DNA of 64,000 nucleotides from Thermohalobaculum sp039028795 (lineage in GTDB: Bacteria; Pseudomonadota; Alphaproteobacteria; Rhodobacterales; Rhodobacteraceae): assembly GCA_039028795.1 (NCBI GenBank), contig JBCCHJ010000006.1, positions 62,001-126,000 of the forward strand, written 5' to 3'. A program made the position numbers and the translations under genes. Positions within the stretch are counted from its first letter, which is position 1. Every line of letters starts with the position of its first letter. Positions 17,026-25,141 of the stretch are shown one piece after another. A model generated the notes under the pieces. It had not been told where the DNA came from, searched no databases, and was given only the letters and a program-made list of their open reading frames with translations.

Positions 17026-17976
17026 ATGACAGAAAACACGCATGTGGTCGGGGTTCTTGTTGACCCCACAGAAAAGGCCGAATGGGTCGAGGAACTCAAC
17101 CGGCAGGTTGCGGCCTCTGATCTGCCATTGCGCATCGATACGGAGGCTGATCCGGCCGAGGTCGACTACATGGTCTACAACATCGACAGCGGAATGTTCG
17201 ACTTCACGCCCTATACGAAGCTCCGTGCAATTCTGAACACTTGGGCCGGCGTCGAGGGTGCTCTGAAAACCCTGAATTGGCCCGATCATGTTCCGTTCTG
17301 CCGGATGGTGGAGCCGGGTATGACGATCGGGATGGTCGAATACTTTCTGGCACACACGATGCGCTATCATATGGATACCGACCGCAGCGTCACCCAATCA
17401 GCCGAGGGCCGGTGGCAGAAATACATGCCTCCGCTGGCGGCGGATCGGGGTGTCGGTATTCTTGGTCTCGGCGCGCTCGGAACTGCTATTGCAGAGCGTA
17501 TGGCCGCTAACGGGTTTCAGGTGCACGGCTGGGCACGATCGGCGAAGGATATCCCCGGCGTCACCACGCATCATGGTGCCGAGGGTCTGCAGGAATGTCT
17601 CAGCCAGGCTGAGATCCTTTGCATTATCCTGCCCCTGACGTCAGAGACCGAGAAAATTTTGAACGCCGAGACCCTGGCGCGGTTACCGGGCGGTGCATGC
17701 ATCATCAATGCGGGCCGTGGCCCACTGATCGATGATGACGCGCTGCTGGAGGCACTGGCCAATCGACATATCCGCCACGCGACACTGGATGTGTTCCGCG
17801 AAGAGCCCCTGCCCGCGGATCATCCCTATTGGAAACACCCAAACGTAACGGTTACGCCGCATATTGCGGCATTCACGCGAACGAAATCTGCAACTAGCGC
17901 AATTTTGGAGCAAATTCGTTGCGATTTGCATGGTTTTGCACTGCAGCATGTTGTGGATCGTGCGCGCGGTTATTAG
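17026..17976 (+). CDS. ghrA: Glyoxylate/hydroxypyruvate reductase A-like 2-hydroxyacid dehydrogenase
   Basis: Cytoplasmic NAD(P)H-dependent reductase of 316 residues. The dinucleotide-binding motif is VGILGLGALGTAIAERM (about 143-159). Catalytic residues of the D-2-hydroxyacid dehydrogenase family are visible: arginine in INAGRGPLIDD, glutamate in DVFREEPLP and histidine in VTPHIAAF. The short N-terminal domain and overall length match GhrA rather than SerA. Likely substrates are glyoxylate and hydroxypyruvate, which would fit C2 or serine metabolism. A GGACGGGA ribosome site precedes the ATG. Confidence 0.82.
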   Translation: MTENTHVVGVLVDPTEKAEWVEELNRQVAASDLPLRIDTEADPAEVDYMVYNIDSGMFDFTPYTKLRAILNTWAGVEGALKTLNWPDHVPFCRMVEPGMTIGMVEYFLAHTMRYHMDTDRSVTQSAEGRWQKYMPPLAADRGVGILGLGALGTAIAERMAANGFQVHGWARSAKDIPGVTTHHGAEGLQECLSQAEILCIILPLTSETEKILNAETLARLPGGACIINAGRGPLIDDDALLEALANRHIRHATLDVFREEPLPADHPYWKHPNVTVTPHIAAFTRTKSATSAILEQIRCDLHGFALQHVVDRARGY

Positions 17977-18002
17977 GTTTTCCCGCGTGATATGGGGTGA
18001 GC

Positions 18003-18758
18003 ATGGCCAAGGGCAGCGATAAAAAATCTACCAGACGGGCTGCACGGCGGCGCAGCATGATCGCGGCTGCCAGGAATAACTTCCTGACTGGGCTGATCAT
18101 CGTCGCCCCCGTGGTCATCACGATCTACCTTACCTGGACAATCATCACGTTTGTCGATGACAAAGTGGTTCCGCTGGTCCCCGACATCTACACGCCGAAA
18201 TTCTACCTGGACACGGACATCCCGGGCTTTGGCCTCTTCATCTTCATCGTTTTCACGACCTTCGTCGGCTACTTCACCAAGAACCTGTTCGGGAGGCAAC
18301 TGGTCCGGATGGCCGAAGGCTGGGTCGACCGGATGCCGATCATCCGGTCCATCTACAATGCGCTGAAGCAGATCGTCGAGACGATTCTGAACCAGTCCAA
18401 CACCTCTTTCCAAAAGGCCTGTCTGGTTGAATATCCCCGCAAGGGAATTTGGGCGATCGCCTTTGTGTCGACAGATACGAAAGGAGAGATCCCAGGCAAA
18501 GCCCAGCAATCCCACTTGGTGTCCGTCTTCCTGCCGACAACGCCTAATCCGACGTCAGGCTTTTTGCTATTCGTTCCGGCCGAGGACGTGGTCGAATTGG
18601 ACATGTCCGTGGAAGAGGCCGCGAAACTGGTGATCTCCGCCGGTCTGGTCACCCCGCCCACCAAAGAGGAACGCGAAGCTGCCCGCGCAAAAGCACTGGC
18701 GCGGCGGAACGGAAATGGTAACGGGAATGGCGGAAACGGTCGGGGCGGCAAGGGCTAA
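18003..18758 (+). CDS. DUF502 family membrane protein
   Basis: A 251-residue protein with a basic N-terminus, two transmembrane helices (about 24-46 and 77-97) and a soluble C-terminal domain containing GFLLFVPAEDVVELDMSVEEAAKLVISAG, the DUF502 hallmark (abbreviated here in function only). The C-terminus ends in an Asn/Gly-repeat tail after a Lys/Arg/Ala-rich helix. ATG 18003 is preferred over the in-frame GTG at 17997 because GGGGTG then serves as ribosome site. The biochemical role of the family is unknown. Confidence 0.78.
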   Translation: MAKGSDKKSTRRAARRRSMIAAARNNFLTGLIIVAPVVITIYLTWTIITFVDDKVVPLVPDIYTPKFYLDTDIPGFGLFIFIVFTTFVGYFTKNLFGRQLVRMAEGWVDRMPIIRSIYNALKQIVETILNQSNTSFQKACLVEYPRKGIWAIAFVSTDTKGEIPGKAQQSHLVSVFLPTTPNPTSGFLLFVPAEDVVELDMSVEEAAKLVISAGLVTPPTKEEREAARAKALARRNGNGNGNGGNGRGGKG

Positions 18759-18858
18759 GCTCTGTCTGCCGATCGACGCAGGGCGGGTGGCCGCGGCGCG
18801 GATGCTCAATTAAATCAAGACTCCAGGTCGCGGCACTCATCCACCCAAAATGGCCGAA

Positions 18859-18877
18859 AAGGCCTTCGCCGGGCCTT
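18859..18877 (-). terminator. Possible terminator of the minus-strand small ORF
   Basis: A six-pair AAGGCC/GGCCTT stem reads on the minus strand into TTTTC. It lies about 100 bases after the small ORF at 18980-19129 and also behind the DUF502 gene, where the plus strand lacks a T-run. Confidence 0.4.
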
Positions 18878-18979
18878 ACTTGAAATTGCTTTCAGGCTCC
18901 GGCGACCTCTTACCCGCAGAAAAATTGCGGATTTGCTTTTACCCCAAAAATAAGGGCACACCCCCAAAGCAGGTCGGTT

Positions 18980-19129
18980 CTAATGGTCGTACAGCGCGGC
19001 GAGATCCTCGTCTTTGCTGTAGTCTGTATCGAAGAGCCCCTTATCTGTTGACTGCAGCGCCTGAAGCACAGCGCTATCATGGTCCAGAAAGAACTCTTCC
19101 TGTGAGTAGGCATCATCCAAATCATACAT
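18980..19129 (-). CDS. Small acidic ORF (49 residues), uncharacterised
   Basis: On the minus strand a perfect AAGGAGGA Shine-Dalgarno sits seven bases before an ATG that opens 49 codons, starting MYDLDDAYSQEEFF and ending DEDLAALYDH. The peptide is strongly acidic (about 15 Asp/Glu against 2 Lys and no Arg), with no signal peptide or membrane helix. A perfect inverted repeat lies just upstream of the ribosome site. It stands in a 495-base gap, about 125 bases downstream of the ABC binding-protein gene on the same strand. I do not recognise the product; a small regulatory or antagonist protein is one possibility. Confidence 0.6.
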   Translation of the reverse strand: MYDLDDAYSQEEFFLDHDSAVLQALQSTDKGLFDTDYSKDEDLAALYDH

Positions 19130-19145
19130 TGTTTGTCCTCCTTGT

Positions 19146-19161
19146 CGTGACAAACGTCACG
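19146..19161. promoter_or_regulatory. Inverted repeat immediately upstream of the acidic small ORF
   Basis: CGTGAC-AAAC-GTCACG: perfect six-base arms around four bases, ending about ten bases before the AAGGAGGA of the small ORF. The position suits an operator or a 5'-UTR hairpin. A second perfect 12-base palindrome, CCTGACGTCAGG, lies nearby (about 19229-19240). Confidence 0.45.
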
Positions 19162-19253
19162 AGTAGGAATAAACAAAATCTGCCGTTAAGCTTCTGTAAG
19201 AGATGTTACACTTTTTTAAGAAAGTGTTCCCTGACGTCAGGCCAGATGTGGTC

Positions 19254-21038
19254 TTAAGGCTCTGCCCACCATCGCGCCGGACCGCCCCACCAGCCCCACC
19301 AACCGTAGAGCAACGGTATGTCCGGGCCTTTGATTCCCTCGATCCAAGTGATCCGCTCACCCGGCAGAACGCCAAACGGGATCACGTAGATACCGGACAT
19401 CAGCGCACGATCCAGCGCCCGGACAGCATCCTGAAAGGCTTCGCGTTCGGTCGCTGCCAGCAGGGCATCAATGGTTGCATTCACTGCCGGATCGTCGACC
19501 CCCATATAGTTGCGCGTGCCGGGTTGTTCACGCCCTGATCCGTCGAAGTAGAATCGCTGTTCATTGCCGGGGCTCAGGGACATTCCCCAGCGATAGACGA
19601 TCATATCGAAATCATACTCGTCGCGGCGGGACTGGTATTGCGTATCATCAACCGCCCGCACATCGGCCACAACACCCAGGCGAGACAGGCTTTCGCGCCA
19701 GAGGCTGGCCAGTTGGCGATTGCGTTCGCCTGCCACGAGGATCTCGAACCTGAACTCGGCGCCGTCAGCATTCCTGCGCACGCCATCCTGCACGGTCCAG
19801 CCGGCTTGGTCCAACAGACGCCCGGCCTTGCGCAGGTTTTTGCGATCGCGGCCTGTGCCATCGGAAACCGGCGGTCGCCAACCTTCTTCGATGGTGCCCG
19901 GCGGTAATGATCCGGCGAAGGGTTCCAAAACAGCCTGTTCGCCTGGTCCGGCGGCGGCGTCAAAGCCCAGGCTCGATCCACCGAAGTAGCTTTGGATTCG
20001 GGAATAGGCACCGCGGAAGAGCCGGTCGTTGACCCATTCCCAATCAAAGGTCAGCGCCAGGGCTTCACGAACACGCCGGTCAGCAAAGATCGCCCGGCGG
20101 GTGTTGAAGACGAACCCCTCCATCCCTGAAGGGCGTCGGTGCAGAACCTCTGTGCGCTGCATTTTGCCGGAACTGAAGATCTCAAGGTCATACCCATCTT
20201 CCCACCGCGCCGGATCACCGTCCAGAAAGATCGAGATCTGCCCGGTTTTCACCGCCTCCCACAGCGCTTCATCATTGCGGAAGTAGTCGAAGCGGATCTC
20301 GTCGAAATTGTGCAGACCTTTATTCACCGCCAGATCGGCGCCCCAATAGTCCGGATTACGCCGGAAGGTGATCTGACGCCCGAACTCGTGGCCTTCGATA
20401 AGATAGGGCCCTGAGCCGATGACTTGTTCCTGTCCCGACCCGGCGAAATCCTTGCCATCAAACTGCGCCTTTTTCAGAATTGGGCGCAGACCCATGATCA
20501 AAGGAAGCTCTCGGTTCTTTACGCTGAAATCGATGCGAACCGTCCGCGGACCGGTTGCCTCGATTTTTGAAACCCCTGCCCAGGCCTTTCGATAGCGCGG
20601 GTGGCCTTCGGTTCCCAAAGTCTTGAAGGACCAGATCACGTCCTCGACCGTGACGGTTGAGCCGTCAGAGAATCGCGCATTTTCCCGCAAGGTGAATGCA
20701 ACCCAAGACCTATCCGGAGGCGTTTCCACGCTTTCTGCAAGCAGCCCGTACAGCGTAAATGGCTCGTCATAGCTGCGGGCCATCAGCGATTCGACTGTGA
20801 GTGAACGGACCGGCCAAGGCGCTGATCCCTTCAGCACATATGGGTTCAGGCTGGTGAAGCCGCCGCTGTTGGCCAGGGTAAGCCGACCGCCCTTCGGAGC
20901 ATCAGGGTTAACGTAAGGAAAATGAAGAAAACCTTTTTCAAGAGCAGGTTTGCCGTGCATTGCTAAACCATGACTTTCACTTGCAGAGGTTAATACCGGC
21001 ATGCAAAGCGCAAAAACTATGGCAAAAATGTGCCACAT
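19254..21038 (-). CDS. ABC transporter substrate-binding protein, family 5 (peptide/YejA-like)
   Basis: Periplasmic binding protein of 594 residues for oligopeptides or similar ligands. The signal peptide (MWHIFAIVFALCMPVLTSAS) is followed by SHGLAMHGKPAL and PKGGRLTLANSG, typical of the YejA branch, then the SBP_bac_5 fold with LTFDWEWVNDRLFRGAY. Length fits the family. The start is uncertain: ATG 21038 gives a clean signal peptide, while a TTG at 21074 (AAGGG upstream) would lengthen it by 12 residues. No permease or ATPase gene lies next to it in the window. Confidence 0.82.
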   Translation of the reverse strand: MWHIFAIVFALCMPVLTSASESHGLAMHGKPALEKGFLHFPYVNPDAPKGGRLTLANSGGFTSLNPYVLKGSAPWPVRSLTVESLMARSYDEPFTLYGLLAESVETPPDRSWVAFTLRENARFSDGSTVTVEDVIWSFKTLGTEGHPRYRKAWAGVSKIEATGPRTVRIDFSVKNRELPLIMGLRPILKKAQFDGKDFAGSGQEQVIGSGPYLIEGHEFGRQITFRRNPDYWGADLAVNKGLHNFDEIRFDYFRNDEALWEAVKTGQISIFLDGDPARWEDGYDLEIFSSGKMQRTEVLHRRPSGMEGFVFNTRRAIFADRRVREALALTFDWEWVNDRLFRGAYSRIQSYFGGSSLGFDAAAGPGEQAVLEPFAGSLPPGTIEEGWRPPVSDGTGRDRKNLRKAGRLLDQAGWTVQDGVRRNADGAEFRFEILVAGERNRQLASLWRESLSRLGVVADVRAVDDTQYQSRRDEYDFDMIVYRWGMSLSPGNEQRFYFDGSGREQPGTRNYMGVDDPAVNATIDALLAATEREAFQDAVRALDRALMSGIYVIPFGVLPGERITWIEGIKGPDIPLLYGWWGWWGGPARWWAEP

Positions 21039-21109
21039 GCACTGCTTGAGCCAGGAACCTCCAATTGCTCGCAAAAGGCCCTTGTGGAAAACATAATCTT
21101 TGCGTAAGG

Positions 21110-21193
21110 TTATCTCACTGCTCGATAGGTTTCTTGCCTGTATGAAACCTGCCTCAACACCTAAAACGCCGCCTTCGGGCGGCGTCTTTTTTT
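21110..21193 (+). ncRNA. Candidate small RNA between divergent genes
   Basis: On the plus strand two hairpins follow each other: AGGTTTC (21127-21133) with GAAACCT (21144-21150) around a ten-base loop (TTGCCTGTAT), then an A-rich linker and a strong intrinsic terminator ending at 21193. No plus-strand gene lies upstream that this terminator could serve, since the neighbouring gene is on the other strand. The 5' end is a guess; TTGTGG (21082) and TAAGGT (21105) with a 17-base spacer could be its promoter. Confidence 0.5.
21166..21193 (+). terminator. Strong Rho-independent terminator
   Basis: A perfect eight-pair stem (21166-21173 with 21178-21185) closed by a TTCG tetraloop is followed by C and seven T. 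The minus strand also carries four T after the stem, so it may work in both directions. Confidence 0.9.
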
Positions 21194-21350
21194 GTGGCAC
21201 GGTCGATTTGCCCTGAATTTTCAAGTCTTTCTGCCTCTTTCCTGCAGTGGTCACGTTTGGCGACGCAGGACGTGGATTTGTTGCGGTGCAGCATTCTGCT
21301 TGGTATGTTTTCAACTGAACCGTAGAACGAATGAAAAGGAAAGTCCGGCA

Positions 21351-22136
21351 ATGTCTCTACACGAAAAATGCGCAGTCGTGACTGGCTCGAATTCAGGTAT
21401 CGGTCTTGGCATTGCGGAATCGCTGGTCCAACGCGGTGCACATGTCGTTTTGAACTCATTCACGGACGCACCAGAGGATCATGCTCTGGCCGAAAAGTTG
21501 ACCGCATCAGGCCCTGGTAAGGCGCACTACGTTCAGGCAGATATGTCCAATGCGGATGCGTGCCGGGCATTGGTTGAGAAAGCTGCTGAACATTTCGGGC
21601 ATGTCGATATCCTGGTGAACAATGCCGGGATTCAGCATGTTGCCCCGATCCCCGAATTCCCGGCGGGGAAATGGGACGCGATTATCGCCATCAATCTTTC
21701 CTCGGCCTTTCACACAACCGCAGCCGCCCTGCCCCATATGCGGGACCGGGGCTGGGGACGGGTGGTGAATATCGCCTCGGCGCATGGTCTGACGGCATCG
21801 CCATTCAAATCGGCCTATGTCACCGCCAAGCACGGTGTTGTCGGTCTGACGAAGGTCACAGCGCTGGAGACAGCGGAAGAGCAGATCACATGCAATGCCG
21901 TTTGTCCGGGATATGTGCTGACCCCATTGGTCGAGGCTCAGATCCCCGACACGATGGCGCAGTACAATATGGACCGGGACACCGTCGTGCGTGAGGTCCT
22001 GCTGGAACGCCAGCCTTCGAAAGAGTTCGCCACAGTCGAGCAATTGGGCGGCACGGTCGCGTTCCTCTGTTCCGATGACGCTGCCCAGATCACCGGCACG
22101 ACGATCAGCGTTGATGGCGGGTGGACAGCGCTTTAG
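21351..22136 (+). CDS. bdhA: 3-hydroxybutyrate dehydrogenase (SDR family)
   Basis: NAD-dependent oxidation of 3-hydroxybutyrate to acetoacetate, used in polyhydroxybutyrate and ketone-body turnover. The 261-residue SDR shows the cofactor motif GSNSGIGLG, NNAG at about residue 90, the catalytic serine in NIASAHG and the YxxxK pair in YVTAKHG; IQHVAPIPEFP and AVCPGYVLTPLVEAQI are typical of this enzyme. ATG 21351 has AAGGAAAG upstream. A patatin gene follows 54 bases later, probably in one transcript. Confidence 0.88.
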   Translation: MSLHEKCAVVTGSNSGIGLGIAESLVQRGAHVVLNSFTDAPEDHALAEKLTASGPGKAHYVQADMSNADACRALVEKAAEHFGHVDILVNNAGIQHVAPIPEFPAGKWDAIIAINLSSAFHTTAAALPHMRDRGWGRVVNIASAHGLTASPFKSAYVTAKHGVVGLTKVTALETAEEQITCNAVCPGYVLTPLVEAQIPDTMAQYNMDRDTVVREVLLERQPSKEFATVEQLGGTVAFLCSDDAAQITGTTISVDGGWTAL

Positions 22137-22139
22137 CCA

Positions 22140-22163
22140 GCCGGGTCAAACGACCCGATCCAC
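22140..22163 (+). repeat. Short palindromic repeat, copy 1
   Basis: CGGGTC-AAAC-GACCCG (22142-22157) and its flanks closely match the sequence after hpnH at 61575-61592. It lies just after the bdhA stop codon, so it may be a REP-like element or a 3'-end hairpin. Confidence 0.5.
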
Positions 22164-22190
22164 ACGGGATGCACCAGGAGCCTGCAGATC

Positions 22191-23231
22191 ATGAGCCGGC
22201 GTGGAACCAAATCGATCAACCTGGCCCTGCAGGGCGGCGGCGCGCACGGGGCCTTCACCTGGGGTGTCCTGGATCGGTTGCTGGAAGAAGACCGGCTAGA
22301 GATCGAGGGCATCTCCGGCACCTCGGCCGGGGCGATGAATGCCGCGATGCTGAAGACCGGTTACCTGGCCGGTGGGCGGGATGGTGCGAAGACGCAGTTG
22401 GAAAAATTCTGGCGCAAGATCCAATCGACTGCGGCGCGCAACATCAATCCGGTTGCCGATTGGGTGTCCCTGTTCTCCAGCGATGCCGGGAAGATTGCTG
22501 AAACCATCTTCGCCAGCCCCGTCTATCAAGCGCAAGAGGCCCTGGGCCGTGTCCTATCGCCCTATGATTGGAACCCGCTGAACATCAACCCGCTGCGCGA
22601 TGTGCTGGAGGAGCTGATCGATTTCAAGGCCTGTAGCCGGGAATGTGAGCCGCATCTCTTCATCAGCGCTACAAACGTCAAGTCAGGCAAGATAAAGGTC
22701 TTTCGCGGCGAGGATCTGTCGATCGATGTGATCCTGGCATCGGCCTGTCTGCCAAACCTCTACCAAGCCGTCGAGATCAACGAAGAGTTCTATTGGGATG
22801 GCGGCTATATGGGGAACCCTGCCCTATATCCGCTGTTTTATCACACCAAGGGCTCGGACGTTGTGATCGTCCATGTAAACCCGATAGAGCGGGATGACGT
22901 GCCAAGGACTGCTTCGGCAATTCAGAATAGGATCAACGAGATTTCGTTTAATTCCTCGCTACTGCGGGAATTGCGCGTCGTCGGCTTCGTGAAGAAGCTG
23001 ATCGAAGAGGGCCGGGTCAAGCCAGGTGAAATGAAAAACGTGCTGATCCATTCCGTCCGGGATGACGCGACGATGGCGGAACTGAACGTCGCCACGAAGC
23101 TGGCACCTGAACCCGATCTGTTCGATCATCTGCGGGCCCGCGGCTCTGCGGCTGCGGACGATTTCCTGACTGCTCATTGGGATAAAATCGGGCGCGAAAG
23201 CTCAGTCGTGCTGCCTGATCTATTGGAGTAA
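22191..23231 (+). CDS. Patatin-like phospholipase family protein
   Basis: A 346-residue Ser-Asp dyad lipid hydrolase. It shows the oxyanion loop LQGGGAHGAFTWG near the N-terminus, the nucleophile motif GTSAGAMN (about residue 45) and the catalytic aspartate in WDGGYMGNP (about 200). It may act on phospholipids or polyhydroxyalkanoate-associated lipid; its position behind bdhA suggests storage-polymer metabolism, which is inference. A CAGGAG ribosome site precedes the ATG. Confidence 0.85.
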   Translation: MSRRGTKSINLALQGGGAHGAFTWGVLDRLLEEDRLEIEGISGTSAGAMNAAMLKTGYLAGGRDGAKTQLEKFWRKIQSTAARNINPVADWVSLFSSDAGKIAETIFASPVYQAQEALGRVLSPYDWNPLNINPLRDVLEELIDFKACSRECEPHLFISATNVKSGKIKVFRGEDLSIDVILASACLPNLYQAVEINEEFYWDGGYMGNPALYPLFYHTKGSDVVIVHVNPIERDDVPRTASAIQNRINEISFNSSLLRELRVVGFVKKLIEEGRVKPGEMKNVLIHSVRDDATMAELNVATKLAPEPDLFDHLRARGSAAADDFLTAHWDKIGRESSVVLPDLLE

Positions 23232-23349
23232 AAACACCAGCACACTGCCAGATCGGCCCGTAAAGCGCATTTCCGCTGGCACCTCTCGGACCTAAACGTC
23301 ATAAATCTGTCACTGGTGCCGGGTACTGGCAGCAGAAAGAGGGGCGTTC

Positions 23350-23826
23350 ATGTACAACATCCTTGTTCTCTGCACAGGGAACTCTGCGCGATCGATTCTG
23401 GCAGAGGCGATCTTGAACCGCGACGGCGCAGGACGTGTTCAGGCATGGTCTGCTGGGTCAAATCCAACAGGGCAGATCAATCCCGGCGCAATAAGGTTAT
23501 TGGAGCGCCGCGGCTTGCAGGCATCCGGTTATCGATCGAAAAGCTGGGATGAATTCGCCGCTGACGGCGCCCCTGAAATGCATCTGATCGTAACGGTCTG
23601 CGCGTCGGCAGCTGGAGAGATATGTCCGGTTTGGCCTGGCGCACCGATGACAGCACACTGGGGTATTGAAGATCCTGCCTCAGCGCCGCAAGACCAGATC
23701 GACGTGGCATTTCAGATCGCCTATCACCGGCTCAGCGCCCGGATCAATGCCTTCCTGGCGCTTCCGTTTGAACGTCTCAGCACACAGGATCTGAAGCCGC
23801 AGCTGACTGCGATCGGCGATCTCTGA
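23350..23826 (+). CDS. arsC: Arsenate reductase of the low-molecular-weight phosphatase fold
   Basis: A 158-residue protein with the phosphatase loop LCTGNSARS (C-x5-R) at residues 8-16 and the later DPASAPQD acid loop; a further redox cysteine is in TVCASAAG and another in EICPVWPG. This matches thioredoxin- or glutaredoxin-linked ArsC, which reduces arsenate to arsenite. A protein-tyrosine phosphatase is the alternative, but the aquaporin gene 16 bases downstream points to arsenic. Confidence 0.85.
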   Translation: MYNILVLCTGNSARSILAEAILNRDGAGRVQAWSAGSNPTGQINPGAIRLLERRGLQASGYRSKSWDEFAADGAPEMHLIVTVCASAAGEICPVWPGAPMTAHWGIEDPASAPQDQIDVAFQIAYHRLSARINAFLALPFERLSTQDLKPQLTAIGDL

Positions 23827-23842
23827 ATCCACGGGGACCACA

Positions 23843-24496
23843 ATGTTGCGCAAACTTCTCGCCGAAGCCCTTGGCACGATGATGTTGATGGCCACCATCG
23901 TTGGATCTGGGATCATGGGCGAGAACCTGGCCAATGGACAACCAGGTGCGGCGCTGCTCCCCCATTCGGTGGCCATTGGCGGGATGTTGTTCGTGCTGAT
24001 CACGCTGTTTGCTCCGATCTCAGGCGCCCATTTCAATCCGGCCGTGACCCTGGTCTTCACATTGCGCGGGGATCTGCAGGTTCGCGAAGCGTTACCCTAC
24101 ATGATCACGCAGATAATCGCCGGCATTGTTGGCGTCTGGCTGGCGCATCTGATGTTCGATCTGGCGATCCTGCAAAGCTCGGCAAAAGTACGCACAGGCA
24201 TCGGCCAATGGTCTGCCGAACTTGTCGCGACCGCCGGATTGATCCTGGTAATCCTGGGCGGGCTGCGCACCAATGCCGCGCTTATCCCGGTGATGGTGGG
24301 CATTTACATCATGGCGGCGCTCTGGTTCACCGCCTCGACCAGCTTTGCCAACCCAGCGGTGACCGTTGCCCGGATGCTGACCGATACGTTCTCTGGCATC
24401 CTGCCTGGCCATGCACCGATGTTCGTCCTGGCGCAAGTCTTGGGCGCAATTTTAGGATGGCAAGTCGCCAATGTTGTTTGGCCAAAGGAAGATTGA
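23843..24496 (+). CDS. aqpS: Aquaglyceroporin-type channel, probable arsenite channel
   Basis: MIP-family channel of 217 residues with six helices and both NPA loops (HFNPAVT and FANPAVTVAR, the latter with the selectivity-filter arginine). Directly behind arsC it resembles aqpS-arsC of Sinorhizobium, where arsenite made by ArsC leaves the cell down its gradient through the channel. No arsB, acr3 or arsR was seen nearby. Glycerol or water transport is the alternative role. Confidence 0.8.
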   Translation: MLRKLLAEALGTMMLMATIVGSGIMGENLANGQPGAALLPHSVAIGGMLFVLITLFAPISGAHFNPAVTLVFTLRGDLQVREALPYMITQIIAGIVGVWLAHLMFDLAILQSSAKVRTGIGQWSAELVATAGLILVILGGLRTNAALIPVMVGIYIMAALWFTASTSFANPAVTVARMLTDTFSGILPGHAPMFVLAQVLGAILGWQVANVVWPKED

Positions 24497-24525
24497 CGGC
24501 TAGCGCCCGCCCTTGGCGCAGAACT

Positions 24526-25113
24526 TTAGTCCTGTCGTACGACTTGGCGCACTGCGTCAGCATTTGCCGGAATGGACAAAAACTCTGCAATTCGCGCGCC
24601 GACGCCTTCGACATCTCTACGCAGATCATCAAAGCTGACGTCCAGCACGGTTTGATTGGCCAGCGCGCGGTCCAGCTCCACCTCGATCTTCTCGGCCCCC
24701 GCGCGACCATATTCCGACGGCCAGTCTCGACGGATGCGCGTGGCCTCGATCGCCTCGTGATCGCGGCGCAGGCGGATGAATTTGGCGTCCCAGGCCGCCA
24801 GGATCTCTGGCACGAAAAATGCCAGGGCCGGCATTTTGGCGACCGAAAGCCCCGGTCCCGCCCAAAGGCTGAGCCGGGCGATGAACCAGGGCGGCAATTC
24901 CTGCCGGCAGAGATTTTCATGGTCAAATGCCGGGACGACGATGCGGCGCAGCTCCAGCGACTCGCCGCTGACCGGCGTTTTCGGGTCGGCGACCTCGGCA
25001 AATGGTGGATGGGCGTTCGCCCCCAAAGCAGCGACCGCAGCAACCAGCGCTGACGTACCGCTGCCGAATGGTCCCAACACAACTGCGACAGTAGGTTTTC
25101 GCTGACTGGTCAT
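24526..25113 (-). CDS. Small P-loop protein, sulfotransferase-like
   Basis: A 195-residue protein with an N-terminal P-loop-like segment (VVLGPFGSGTSALVAA) and a late region SFDDLRRDVEGVGARIAEFL that resembles the C-terminal part of sulfotransferases. The middle conserves little. ATG 25113 is chosen because AGGAGGTG lies ten bases upstream; the GTG at 25125 would abut that site. It diverges from the DsbA-like gene with only 28 bases between starts. A nucleotide kinase is a less likely alternative. Confidence 0.65.
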   Translation of the reverse strand: MTSQRKPTVAVVLGPFGSGTSALVAAVAALGANAHPPFAEVADPKTPVSGESLELRRIVVPAFDHENLCRQELPPWFIARLSLWAGPGLSVAKMPALAFFVPEILAAWDAKFIRLRRDHEAIEATRIRRDWPSEYGRAGAEKIEVELDRALANQTVLDVSFDDLRRDVEGVGARIAEFLSIPANADAVRQVVRQD

Positions 25114-25141
25114 TCGGGCACGCACCTCCTATATTCTGCCC

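Noticed and set aside
18910..19176. 88-codon minus-strand frame overlapping the acidic small ORF
   Set aside because: The 49-codon frame on the same strand has a perfect Shine-Dalgarno and this one has none.
23350..23826. Calling this gene a protein-tyrosine phosphatase
   Set aside because: The fold is shared, but the extra cysteines and the following aquaporin gene favour arsenate reductase.
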